From positions 368,654,624 to 368,718,623 of the forward strand of contig JAVHZZ010000002.1 in assembly GCA_036250195.1 (NCBI GenBank): DNA of 64,000 nt. The letters run 5' to 3'. The translations under genes were made by a program, and so were the position numbers. The notes below the pieces were generated by a model, which worked only from the letters and a program-made list of their open reading frames with translations, made no database searches and was not told where the DNA came from. This DNA comes from Mixophyes australis (Eukaryota; Chordata; Amphibia; Anura; Limnodynastidae). Below, in pieces: positions 48,359-60,269 of this stretch. The first letter of the stretch is position 1, and the number at the start of each line of letters is the position of its first letter.

Positions 48359-48952
48359 GGTTTTTAGAAGCTTTTTATTCTTTCATTCTAATATATATCA
48401 TTATTTAGACCCTTCTGGATCCCAGCGAATCCATCAGTCATGGTTTTTAGCTGACAAAATACACAAACATAATCTTTATTATTAATGTGCAAATCATTAG
48501 AAGATTTATTGAGGTGTTTTGTTACATGCTTTAAATAAATAGAAGTGGAAGTGTCTTTAGGATGACACCTCCCGCTCATCAGTGAAAGGATTAGATGTGG
48601 CCCATAGTGAGTCATTACAAAAGTGTCTTGATTGAGGCCATTGTTATTTGCATTCTGGGATTGCATGTAATTTGATTTAATTCCCACATTCCTCAGTCTT
48701 AGTTTTAAAAAATTCCTTTTAGTATTTATACCGATAGATCTGACAAGGTGTGTCCTAATTGGGAAAAATATTGGCCCACAGCAGCTCTGGTGTTTATGTC
48801 TGCTACAGTCATGAAAGACCAACCCAGTCTTTAGAACATGTTAAAAACTACATGAGTAGAATAGGAGCTACCTTAGAGAATGTAACATCTACATATATGT
48901 AAATACACACTCATATATGAATAAAATAAAAAAGAAAGCTCTACAAAGAGCA
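48359..48952. other. non-coding stretch with one minus open frame
   Basis: A 144-codon minus frame (48388-48822) shows no domain, signal or splice context that I recognise. It may derive from a repeat. Confidence 0.4.
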
Positions 48953-48956
48953 TATA

Positions 48957-48998
<42 letters not shown>
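48953..48998. repeat. (TA)n microsatellite
   Basis: TA run with one TGTA break. Confidence 0.9.
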
Positions 48999-49001
<3 letters not shown>

Positions 49002-49587
49002 CTGACCCACTTTATTTTCCATAACTCTGAAAACAGGAAGGGTGGATAGTTAGTGAGAGTAAAACACGCAGAACAAATGTTTTGTACTTTTTATTGATTG
49101 GTTTGCAGTCTCCTAGGTAATAATTACTCTGTACAGGTTGGTTGATTTAAGTACATGTTCACACCTCTGTGGAACTGCCATTGCAGGCATGAAACTAGAT
49201 AGAACTCCAGCTGACTTGCTAACCCATTTACATTCTGGATACTTTTTTGCCAATAACACTAATAACAATGCTGTTTCCATATAACAAGACTAACAGCAGC
49301 TCATTTTGAATGCCATGAGTGCAGTCACATTCTTGTTGCGAAAATGGAAAGGGTTAGAGTGGTCTTAATAAATGGGTGTAGGCCATAGTAATAATGTTTC
49401 AAATGATTCAGTTGATCATCATCATCATCATAGGTGAACCAAGGGGGGGTTACCTAGTGCCTGGAATCCCCCTCAGAGTCTGGGGCACTGTATAATTGAG
49501 GTGGCTGGACCCTGCCCCCGCTTCACATGGCTCCGCTTGAAAAGGGAGAGCTGCACCTAACAGTAGTGCATGCAGCATTGCCCATTG

Positions 49588-49688
49588 ATTGGTGTCAAGG
49601 GTGCTTCTTCTTCCCATAAGCTGAAGTAATAAGTGGGTCTAGGCAATCACTTCAGCTTATGGGCAGGAGAAGCGCCCTTGACACCAAT
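49588..49688. repeat. 101-bp hairpin
   Basis: Arms of about 40 bases. ATTGGTGTCAAGGGTGCTTC at the left faces GAAGCGCCCTTGACACCAAT at the right, around AATAAGTGGGTCTAGGCAATC. Part of an unassigned foldback element. Confidence 0.7.
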
Positions 49689-49896
49689 CCTCTATAAACT
49701 TATTGGCATTCTGCCTGCATATTAGACACTGCTATCTTTAACTGTGGGAATTACACCTATTGGTTTGTCTATACCAATACGGAAAGATTGAAGATCAGGC
49801 ACCTCATACCTGACTTGTTTGGGATGACCCGTTGGTATTCACTGCCTCTTCTATCTCAGCTGTTATCTCCATTTACATATAGAGGACTTTGTTTTC

Positions 49897-50599
49897 CACT
49901 GGCATTAATGTAAGCACAAAAACTGTGTGGCGGGAGCTTAATGGAATGGGTTTCCATGCCCGAGCAGCTGCATGCAAGCTTCACATCACCAAGACCAACG
50001 CCAAGCGGCGGATGGAGTGGTGTAAAGCGCACCGATACTGGACTGTGGAGCAATAGAAACGTGGTCTGTGGAGTGATGAATCAAGCTAGGAGAACGTTAC
50101 CTGTCTGACTGCATTATGTCAACTGTGCAGTTTGGTGCAGAAGCGATAATGGTATTGGGCTGTTTTTCAGGGTTTGGACTAGGCCCCTTATGTCTAGTGA
50201 AGGGCAATCTTAATGCTTCAGCATACCAAGTCATTTTTGGACAATGCTATGCTTCCAACTTTTTGGCAACAGTTTGGGGAAGGTCATTTTCAATTCCAAC
50301 ATGACTGTGCCCCAGTGCTAAAAGTAAGGACTACAAAGACATGGTTTGATGAGTTTGGTGTGGAAGAACTTGACTGGCCCACACAGAGCCCTGACCTCAA
50401 CCCCATCGAACACCTTTGGGATGAACTGGAACAGAGATTGAAAGCTATGTCTCCCCATCCAAAATCAGTGCCTGACCTCATAAATGCTCTACAGAATGAA
50501 TGGGCACAAATTCCAACAGAAACACTAACATCTTGTGGAAAGCCTTCCAAAAAAAGTGGAAGCTGTTATTGCTGCAAAAGGGGACCAATTTTTTATTAA
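49897..50599 (+). pseudogene. Tc1-type transposase remnant (D34E part)
   Basis: The frame 50213-50599 has QHDCAP (second catalytic Asp) and QSPDLNPIEHLWDELEQRL, with the catalytic Glu 34 residues after the Asp, the Tc1 spacing. The N-terminal part (about 49920-50210) is frameshifted and has in-frame stops, for example TAG in 'gagcaatag' near 50053. Confidence 0.85.
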
Positions 50600-50684
50600 A
50601 GTACATGTATTGTAATACAATATCATTACAGTCCCTGTTGTTGTAATGGTCATGCGTCCGAATACTTTTGTCCATATAGTGTAG
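49897..50684 (+). mobile_element. Tc1-like transposon, 5'-truncated
   Basis: A second, distinct Tc1 family. The right end ATACTTTTGTCCATATAGTG is its terminal repeat, and the transposase C-terminal half lies inside. No matching left repeat was found upstream. Confidence 0.85.
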
Positions 50685-51388
50685 TTAGTTCCAATAATTT
50701 AGTTGACTGCACATGGCTGAACACACACGAGGCCATTCTGTAGTCCTAGGGAATTTCCTCTAGTGTTTTGACCTGTTCTTTAAAAGGAGTGTCTATATAT
50801 AGTTTTGTGTTAGTGGACTGCTGCGAGGAAAAAATACTGTAACCTGTGTAGGTAGTTAGTTTGTAATTTTAAAAATATCTAAAGAACTGCAGGAATCAAG
50901 TCTAGTTTACAATTTCAGACAATTTAGTACATTATTGTATTTGTAGTCACAGAGAAATACATTATTGAAAGGATAGGATAGATATCCCATATTAGGATAG
51001 GTGTTTTAAAAATGCAAACAGGTGAAAATTCAAAGTTGAATTTATGTTGGTGTGAAGTGTTCTCCAGGTGTGCACCTGATTACTACATAAATATGACTTT
51101 GGTTATTCTCACAACATATAAGCCTCATGTTTTCGATTTCTTCCACAATTACTTGGCATTTGATGTGGGATGTAGAGACCTGAAGATGGAAATCACCTAA
51201 TGAGAATTTTGATTACCTCTGTTTATACTATTTTTCCTTCCTATGAAAGGAACTTAAGGGACAACATTGATGTATAAAATTAAGTAAAGGGCCTTGAAAT
51301 TTTACACAGATGCTCTGGTGTCCCAATTCTCGGAAGAAACTTCATCTGCAAGGCCATATTTAGGTTAGTCACTGGCACCAAAGCCCAT
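50685..51388. other. non-coding stretch
   Basis: No gene or repeat boundary recognised. Confidence 0.5.
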
Positions 51389-51564
51389 GGGGTATATTTA
51401 CTAAACTGCGTGTTTGAAAAAGTGGAGATGTTGGCTATAGCAACCAATCAGATTCTAGCTGTCATTGTGTAGAATGTACTGAACAAATGATAACTAGAAT
51501 CTGATTGGTTGCTATAGGCAACATCTCCACTCTTTCAAACCCGCAGATTAGTAAATATACCTCC
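51389..51564. mobile_element. foldback MITE (CCAAT-palindrome family), copy 4
   Basis: Complete copy. GGGGTATATTTACTAAACTG at the left faces AGATTAGTAAATATACCTCC at the right. CATG occurs just outside both ends. Confidence 0.85.
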
Positions 51565-54050
51565 ATGAATTCTGGCTTTACTGTGATATGTGTCTGAGAT
51601 CTCACATTTTTTCTATCACTCTCCTATCTTTCTGTTGTTGTAAAAGCTGAGTTTATTACATTTGGATATTTTTTCCCCTTTAAGAATAACTGAAGCAATT
51701 TCTATTTTTTTCATGATTGAAATTGGAATTGAAAAGTTATACGATGGGGTCAAAAAATTATAAATGTCTATCACACACACTATCCTTACACATGTGTACA
51801 CAGTATGGTTCAGAGGTTTGCATGTATTTAGAAGACTCTATGCCCTCACCCAGTTCCCTGCTTTGTGCTAATCCTTAAACTTGGATTACAATATTTGCTT
51901 CACAAAAGATGGATAGGAAAGGAAACCCTTAAAGTACAGGATTCCACTTTACATCCTATTACTCTATAGCCCCATTAGAACCTTGAGAGTGTCAGGAGAA
52001 GAACTGTGTACATATGCAGATATATTATAGTCCTTGGCTGGTTTTGAAAAGACCTTCACTGGATTTGGACAAGGAGATTTGTTTAAATGGAAGGCAGTGC
52101 TTAGCACCTCTTTCATTGCTTAAAAATGGGGTAAAACAATTACATTGTTCTACAAATATTTCCAAAGTAGAAAAAAATTGTAAAATAATTTCTACATTGT
52201 TCTTTGGTTATTTTGTAAGATAATTTCTACATTATTGCATATCTTGGTTATTTTGAAATCTATTTACCCGAATGTGTTAGATCTCTGGTGCAGAGTTGAA
52301 ATGAATACACTATTCACCAATTATTGGTGCTTATAAAAATGGCGTCATTTTATTTCCCGAATTATGAAAACTCAGATCCTTACAATGCTTTCTCTTCTCC
52401 CTTCTGCACCACTATAATTTTCCGACATATATAAGAAATCCTTACTTCTCCACTTATTGAGCACAACAAAACTGATGATGCCAGCTAACTGGAAGTAGGC
52501 CACAACCCATGTGATCAAATGAATGGGTGGGTAGAGGAGACACAACAATGGAGATGGAAGACCTAATTACGCAAAATGATATACAGTTCTGCAGATATTG
52601 GACAACATGCCTATGGTTTGAGATTTTTAATACAACAGCGTACACTTGCCGTAACTCCTACATAGTAGCTCTATTTTTTACCTACCTAGTCTTACCGTCT
52701 TTTAAATGGTAATGGCTGACTCATTACCAAGTTTTTAGTATATTGCAATTAAGAGCACATTAAGAAGTTTTCCTCTTCTTCTCTCTTTGACCCCAGCCAC
52801 CTCGCCCCCCCCCCCCCCCCCTCATTAAATAATAATAATTTATTATGATGGTTTTAGTATTGCCTTTGTACTATGTTGTTTCAATTGTGATACCTTTATG
52901 GAAGATTCACAGAAAGCTTGATAAAAGGAGAAATCTTTTTTTTTATATTTTTGCCATGTTGAACTTATTTTAAAAGATGATCATATTAATTAATTTCAAA
53001 CAATGGCAGACAAAATAGTGTGTAAATTATATACTTAAGTGTATTGATAAACTCTAACCCCACCCTCAGGAAATGGACAGGTACCAGTGATTTTAATTAC
53101 TAAATTAACCACCTACACTTGGTAACCAAATTAGTAGCTAATTCAGCTATATACATTTTACAGGGATGATACATAAAATATTGCAAATCATGCATATTAA
53201 AGGTAATTTACTAATGCCAAAATATGTGGATGTGTAGAGCATTTAATTTTGCACAAGTGCAGCTAATGTTTCACCTAGGGCAAGGAACATGCTCACATTC
53301 TAGTTTTAAGAACTGCCACTGTATAAATGCTCCGAGCAACCTTTTGCAGGTTTGTGGATCTGGCTAAAATATATATTGTAATAACAGTAAAACCGTCACC
53401 TCAAAGTCCAGTTTCCTGCCACCTAAAACCCTTGCCTGAATTAATTTCTACTTTTCCGTTTCCTATTAAAATACCTTTCTGTTTAGCCTGTATTTGTCTT
53501 AAAGTTGGAGATGCTCAAAACATTTTGGAAATTGTTCTTGAAATAATTTATTTACACAAAAGTTAGAAAAACCAAGGGAAATTCTCATAATTTTGCAAGC
53601 TTGAAATATTTATCTCCAATATGAGCCTTTTGGAGTAGGTTCTATGAAGTTCAAAATGTCTTGAACCTGTTCAACATTTATTAAACCTATTCAAAGTTTG
53701 TTATGATCCTATTATTGTTGATTGTGTTGAACAAATGTGTTTTGGTTGCCATTTTAATTTCAGTTCCAGAAATCAGGTCAAACCACAAATTATCCAAAAA
53801 ACAAGGGAACCAAAAGCATATGTAAGGCCTGGTTCAATCAAATTTGGAACTTGATCGAACAGTAAAAGCATCTCTACATTAATCCTGAAAATGAGGGGAG
53901 CATCTTTATTATGTGTCACTGTGAGATGGTGCTTTTGAAAAGGGTCAAGAGGAACATTTGAGGAAGGTAAAGAAGGAAAGGGAAGGACACTCACCTGACC
54001 AGCGATTCAGCGCAGGTAATTATTTCTTGCTTGCAGAGTTCCTTGGCGCT
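51565..54050. other. non-coding stretch
   Basis: AT-rich. A C-run lies at 52806-52821. No gene recognised. Confidence 0.5.
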
Positions 54051-54055
54051 GGTGA

Positions 54056-54215
54056 CAGCTAATCAGAAACAATTTGCTGCCAGCCAATCAGCGGCTAGGG
54101 CGGTGAGCCAATCAGGGTTCACCTCCAGCCATTGGAATTGTTGGCGCTGCGGATAGCCAATCAGTATTCGCCACATCACTGCTCTGCCCATGTGACAGTT
54201 ATTATTTAGCTGTCA
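54056..54215 (+). promoter_or_regulatory. CCAAT-box cluster, promoter-like
   Basis: Four CCAAT boxes within 80 bases: CCAAT at 54084 and 54108, the reverse ATTGG at 54131, and CCAAT at 54157. A degenerate TAATCAG precedes them at 54059. Spacing is about 22-26 bases, as in NF-Y-driven promoters. A CATGTGAC E-box-like site (54188-54196) and an AT-rich TTATTATTTAG (54198-54209) follow. Confidence 0.45.
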
Positions 54216-54387
54216 TGTGCAGTGTGAAGCCAGTTTGTCGGCGGAGGCTAACCAGAAAGGAGTCCGGAGAAAAGACAGACAGTAGAGGACAAGAGAAGCG
54301 CTGAAGGGGAGAAGAGGCGCCGCCAGCTGGAGAGTGTGGAAGAGATGGAGACGGCAAGAAGAAGGTCGGTTTTCTTGCACGAAACTG
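54216..54387 (+). other. possible first exon downstream of the CCAAT cluster
   Basis: Purine-rich GC-moderate stretch ending at a consensus donor (ACTG|gtaagt at 54388). An ATG at 54345 opens METARRRSVFLHET into the donor. No downstream coding exon was recognised, and the stretch may be a repeat-borne promoter. Confidence 0.3.
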
Positions 54388-54819
54388 GTAAGTACGGGCC
54401 CCATACTCTGCTCTCTGATCTCCTGCCAGTCAGTTCGGGCTCAAGGCCTGTGGCACAAAACCGGGTACTAAGGCCATACTGCATTAGTTGGCATAAGGCC
54501 CGGGTTGCTTAGGGGTGGTTGCTTATGGGTAGGTTTATTGTTAGTTTAATTTTTTTGGGTGCACATATTATAGTCAAGATTAGTCTGAGGCCAAGTAATA
54601 ATTGCAGGATTAGACTGTGGGAACATTTAATTCAGCATTACCTTGTGTGAAAAAGTAAATCAGGCACTAGGCCTGTGGAGTACAAGCTTTTCACTAGACC
54701 TGGCACAGTTAGGGGTTAGGCTGGTCATTCTTCGGCCATGCTGAGTCTGACTGCTTTTGTACATTACTTCAGGTGGCCCATTATAGACCTGTGTGCATAG
54801 CTTTAGTGTGCCCTTGCCC

Positions 54820-54920
54820 TTGGAAGTCAAGCCCCCATTCAAGGTAGGCTTTTGAGGTGTTTTCTTCCTTTTATAGGATCCAGAAGTCAGGACCCCTTTG
54901 AAGGTAGGCTTTTGATATCT
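54820..54920 (+). repeat. short tandem duplication of about 60 bases with splice-donor-like ends
   Basis: GGAAGTCAAGCCCCCATTCAAG then GTAGGCTTTTGAG recurs as AGAAGTCAGGACCCCTTTGA, AG, GTAGGCTTTTGAT. Each copy ends in AAG|GTAGGC, and the second is preceded by a pyrimidine tract and TATAG. Confidence 0.5.
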
Positions 54921-55261
54921 GTTATTGTACCCATTATCTGTATCCTGTGTATTGGTGTCTTGGAACTGGGGGATTGTAGTTAGGGAAGTACACTACACCT
55001 AGTGCTAGGAGAGTTGTACAGCATACTCGTCACATAGTATATTTGTTAGGATCAAGGCGCTGCTGTTGTATTGTTGTCATAGCCAGCACTAGGATGGCTG
55101 GTAAACATTAATCCAGTAGATAGCTCTGTAGGTGGTCTGTTGTGTGTTGCTCGTTTCCTGGGACTTACAGGTGACCATCAATAGGAGACGGTGACTATCC
55201 AGTAAGTATCATCATTCAGTTTCATCTTTCTCTTGGTGAGGCCTTCACTAGTATATTGGTG

Positions 55262-55440
55262 AATAGTATATTCGGACGGCATACTTTCCTGCCCTGAACA
55301 TCTGTAGTCCCAATGCCCAGGCCTAGACCAATTCGGTGTGTTGGAGATAGGAGTAAAGTGCTTTCCTGTCCGAATATCTGTAGTCCCATGCTCATGCCTA
55401 GACCAATTTGATGTGTCAGCAATAGGAGTAGAGTGCATGG
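55262..55440 (+). repeat. tandem duplication of about 85 bases
   Basis: ATCTGTAGTCCCAATGCCCA followed by GGCCTAGACCAATTCGGTGT recurs as ATCTGTAGTCCCATGCTCAT, GCCTAGACCAATTTGATGTG, both followed by AATAGGAGTA-type text and AGTGC. Confidence 0.6.
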
Positions 55441-55872
55441 TCTCTGTTCCAGGCCATCACCAAGGACACCCCCTTCCATCCACTCTGTATTATTGCACTC
55501 CGGTAATTATTGTGGTTTCTCCTCTAGACCGAAGTGGCGTGTGATGTGCAGATGCTGAGGAGCCGGTATGAATGGTCATCACTATTGTGTGCTTAAAAGT
55601 TTTTATTATGTTTGCTGCAGTGCAACTAAAATTTAAACTTGAAGGTGAAAAAGGTATATCAGTGACAGTATAGACTGAGGCCTGGTAAAACGCTAGGCAT
55701 TTGTGTGGAGAAAAAATGGTCTCTTGAATGTCAGTGTATTACTAGACCTGCTAAACATACAGCAGGAAGCTGAACAGATACTTGCTGCCACTCACAGCCT
55801 GGTAAGTCTCATGAGGCACATTAGGGCATACCACCATTGAAGATTTAGGCAGGACAGACTTGATTTGAGCAC

Positions 55873-56104
55873 TCTGTCCTGCCACCCCATTCTGCACAGC
55901 TGTGTCTCATGAGTGGGGAAGTTGGGAAGTATGCTCTGTTCACTGCGGCTCTCAGCGGCGCACGGAGGATTGTCGGGGGGGTTTCCCCCCGCCGACCCAA
56001 AAAAAACCCCAAAAAACCGAGAGAGAGCTGCTGCGCATGCGCATTGTATCCAGTGATGAGCACTGCAACACAGCAGTGCAAGCAGCCGCTGCAAGCAAAC
56101 ATTG
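55873..56104. mobile_element. composite of MITE fragments
   Basis: 55873-55940 resembles the end of 2366-2660 (ends GGGAAGTTGGGAAGTATG). 55953-56104 resembles 39595-39847 (GGCGCACGGAGGATTGTCGG, then CTGCTGCGCATGCGCA). Probably one MITE inserted into or beside another. Confidence 0.45.
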
Positions 56105-58200
56105 CACCTTGATGTGAGGAGGGGTGGAAACATTTTTAGGAGGTGCAGTGTAGAAACGTGTCAACATCACATCCACCCTTCTTTGGTACCACCAGTTAAA
56201 TACAGTTTTAAATTTCTCTCCTAAAGTACTGTTCAGCGTAGCCTTATATATGGTTTATATAAATCATAAAAGCGAAGGGACACTGCGACTGTTTTTATTA
56301 CATGTTCCTTTTGTATGTTTTGTATGTGAAGCTTTTTACAATACTGCTTGGCGTTCTGCTAGAAAAGCACTTCTCTGCTAAGATCTATACTTTCAATGTG
56401 ACTTGTAAGGCAGAAAAATGTGTTCACCACCTCAAATAAAATAGTCCCCACTTACAATGCACTGCGTAACAAAGAAAAATCTAGTTAAAAATTAAAAAAA
56501 ACGGTCACAAGGCCAGGTGCCCTGGTGTGCCCACTCTGTACTGCACTGGGAATACCATGCAACTCTTCCCCTCTCCCTGCTCAAATTTCTGCTCCTTTCC
56601 AAGTGCAGGGAATAGGTTCCAGCAGACCAATAGGTCAGAAATTTAAGTGCTCTTGTGCAAATTAAAGAACATGGTAGGTGCATAGATGCATTAGCGCTAT
56701 GGAGCTGCCATTTTCTTCTATGTAAAAGGCCTGCGATGTATTAGGTAAAGGTTGCATAAGGGCATGTACAAGCCAATAATAAATAAAAACCCCATTGTGC
56801 ACAAGTTTCTGTTCTCATTCAGTGCACCAAAATGAATATACAATGTATTATTTTCCTCCTGCCTCCTTGCCAAGTTCTTTTTGTATGTTTTGCATATAGT
56901 TGCAGAGAAGGAGTTTTTCTTAACATATTTGTGTACTGAAATACAATATGTCTCAAGCAGTGCTCTCCCTGCCCCATTTACCAGTATATTGATGTGTATG
57001 CGCCATTAACTGTAATTCTATGCAATTTAGAGAACACCCGGGGAAAGGCTAACAATACTATATTAAAAATAAAATCATTGCATGAATAGTCTAACAGTAT
57101 GACATATTTTTATTCAAATCCATATTTGGTACGACATTGCTCATAAGACGTTTTCCTAATATTCTATTATTAGCCTACTGTTACAAACCTGTTTAAAAAT
57201 ATGTAATATTCAAAATTATGCACCCTATCCAAAAATGACATTATTCATTGCTGTTAAACAATGACAGAATGAAATGGGGTGGTTAATTAATACACATGTA
57301 AATTGATCAGTATGTTGCACACCTTCAAGCTTTCCGTCAACCCACCAGTAATTTTGGTTACTAATCAGATATTTACTAATTTGGTCATAACACTCAGCTG
57401 GTGAATAAGTCATAAATTTCTCATCTCTAAGATATTTACTCATCAGAAACTCCCAAAATCCAAAGTATCCTATCCTATTTCTTTTGGGGAATTCAACAAC
57501 AAAAAAAAAACAAAAAACGCATCGATGAGTCAAGGAAACCTAAACAAATAGTTCAATAGAAAATATAAGTAATAAAAATAAAAATGAAGAAACAGTATCT
57601 GTGAATCTCTAATTATAAAAACATGAATTAATATTTGTTACCAGCAAGATTATAAAAATACATATGTGTTTTGACAGTATGTGTTAAAACACAAACAAAT
57701 ATATAGAAAAAAGTAAGGGGGCAAATACTTAGTTGAACAATGCTGAAAATTTGAGGCATATATCTACACCGCTGTATGGTAAGTCTCATATATCAAGGCC
57801 AAATTAGATAACCACTGTCCCATTACATAAAAAAAATATATGCTGAAATATCTAATTTAATTATTTAATACTCCATCACCCACTGGCAGGGATGTTGAGT
57901 GGAGCCTGAGTGTTTTCAGCACAGGTCTGTTTATTCCTAGAGGAAGGGGCATCCTAGGGAATGGAAGTGGATATGCAAAATATAAATAGATTAGGAGAGA
58001 GATATATTCATTTCTAAATTGAAAGGTGATGGAGGTTGATTCAGAAAAGTAAGCAGTGCCACCGGTAGGTTGACTAGCAAGCATATATAAGCTGGTGTTT
58101 AATCTCATAAATCCTACAGTGCTGGCACTGAAAGAGACATATTTTTGTATTGCGTCACAGCTCCAGAAAACACTGCTGTCTCACAACTGCAAGAGATTAA
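56105..58200. other. non-coding stretch with one minus open frame
   Basis: A 102-codon minus frame (57225-57533) reads FWEFLMSKYLRDEKFMTYSP and later NYWWVDGKLEGVQHTDQ. It looks more protein-like than its neighbours, but I could not assign it. Its start region is a poly-T-derived Phe run. Confidence 0.35.
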
Positions 58201-58204
58201 TCAA

Positions 58205-59137
58205 GGTCGGTGCTAGGATAGTAGGCACCCTAGGCAAAGCTTAAGGCTATGCTACTTCACTACGTCGCCATAGAGGGTGTTTGACATCCTATTCTTTTCA
58301 TCCATTTAGCCTGGAAATTCCACTTGCCCCGGAGGAAGGTGCGCGTGGCTCCCTCTGCACAGTGCTCTGCAGGACATACCTCTCACCAAAGTCCTGACTG
58401 CACTGAATCAGGACTGTTGAAACTTGTTTCTGTCAGGCGCCGCCCCTGCTTCCTTGCTACTGCACAGGGACGGTCGCCTGTCTACCACGGCCGAGCACGT
58501 ACTTTTGCTCAGCAACAGGACACCATCTCCCCGGCTATCCTTCCGATGCTATGGCAACGGGATGTGATCCTGAGCTCCGGCGGTGGTCTGTGAACTTACC
58601 AGCCACTGGATATTCCTAATTAGTCTCCCTATTTAAAGAGGACTCTGACACCACTAGGGTGCCAGAGTTTAAGTTCACACCCTGCTTCAGTGGTCATCCT
58701 TGTTCCAGTGTCCTGTAGCTGCTTACCGTCTCCCAGTTCCCAGCATCCGGTTATTCCTTGGTTCCGGACTCGGCTTTGATTGTGACTATTATCTTGGATT
58801 CTGTTTCCTGTACTGCTGTTACCGCTCGGCTTTTGATCTCTGGCTTTCCTGACCACTCTTTGGATATCGATTCTCTGTTCACCTATCTACATCGCTAGTA
58901 ACTGACTTGGAGAAGCGCGACCTGCGCATCCCTTGCAGCAAAGTCCACACCTACTTGCAGTGGTCCCTGGTGAACACCAGGGACATGTTAAACTCTGCAC
59001 CTCCTAGCTCAGTAGAGTAAATACTGGCAAGTAGTTATCATCTCTTGCTGAATTCCGTGACAGTTTTCTAGCCACCCCCAAATTCTTGCCATTCTAGGGG
59101 ACCGCCATAGCTTGCCTAGTGATAGAGACAGCCCTGG
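58205..59137. mobile_element. hAT-like element interrupted by an LTR
   Basis: Left text AAGGTCGGTGCTAGGATAGT, then GGCACCCTAGGCAAAGC, and right text TGCCTAGTGATAGAGACAGCCCTGG resemble the two ends of a hAT-type element (CAGGGCTG...). The LTR-like element at 58431-59062 lies inside. Confidence 0.5.
58431..59062 (+). mobile_element. solo-LTR-like element, second copy
   Basis: 632 bases starting TGTCAGGCGCCGCCCCTG and ending CCGTGACA. The flanks GTTTC (58426-58430) and GTTTT (59063-59067) agree at 4 of 5. It shares CACTAGGGTGCCAGAG and CAGTGGTCCCTGGTGAACAC with the 27924-28616 copy. Confidence 0.78.
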
Positions 59138-60269
59138 AGTTACTGATTAAAGGCTTTGTAGCCTCTGTCCATTTCTACCACCACCATTGTGCAGAGTAGG
59201 TCAGGCAGGCAGTATCACTTGGGAGACCTTACAATATCCTGTTAGAAGTGTCAGATGGCCATGTCCTATTCCTCCTTTCCACATGTCATTGTCCTTGTCC
59301 TTGATCCAGGTGGGATTCCCAACAAAAGGACTGTGCATATCTGTAATTGAATGTGTAGAAACAAACTTGATCTAGATAGGGCTGATGCCACAGGAACACA
59401 GCCAGGACAGAATCTTTTGCCCATGGATGGGAACCAGTCTAAAAGAGTATCTTTTTGCATGATAATAGAAATGATTACGTTTAGTTGCCTAATCTTAAAA
59501 ACACAAAATATTCTATTGCAAATGCTTTAATATTTAAAGTTTACATTAATTAATTAGTGATCTTCCTCCATAAAATCAAGGTCTTGCTGTAACTATGTAA
59601 ATCCTCTAAATATAAAAACAAAGGACCTATGTATAAGTACATCATTGATGTAAAAAAACAGATGTTATGAAGATTTTCAGAGAGTCTGGCGCTCATAGAA
59701 GAGCCTTAGAGGGGTCCACTCATGTTATTATTTACTTTTCTGTGACCCTCCCACCTTCCTGCAAGTTACTACTCATACTTATCTTGTTACAGCAGCCCAG
59801 GGCAGACTACTGCAATTTCTCTTCAATGCTTCCAACTCTTGGTTGCAAGCTGATGTACTTAATGATCAATCATGGAGTTCCAAGCTTTCATGTGCTCTCC
59901 TGTCAGCTATAACTGATTACATTGTGATAACTATTAAAGAACATTATAATATTCTAATATTACACTTTCCTGAAACTTATGCTTTTTTAACAGCCTGCCT
60001 ATTTCCTATTGTATTTTACTGTGCCCATATCCAAGACTTTACACTACCTTTTCCCAAATTTGAAACTAAATTCTTCAAGTAGCTTGTGCTGTATAATGTT
60101 GTATAGTATTTTTTTATTCCTGTGTAAAGGTTCAGTACAGTAGAGTAATTCATGTTTTAGTAAAGTAAAAGTTCCAAAATACCATACATGCGATATACAG
60201 GAATCAATAGGTTTGCTCAGATTAGCATTCATTAGATGTTATAATTCAAGCGTGTACATGTGCAGATCC
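59138..60269. other. non-coding stretch
   Basis: AT-rich, no gene or clear repeat boundary. Confidence 0.5.

Noticed and set aside
48388..48822. 144-codon minus frame
   Set aside because: No recognisable domain, no splice or promoter context, and the region is surrounded by LINE and microsatellite sequence.
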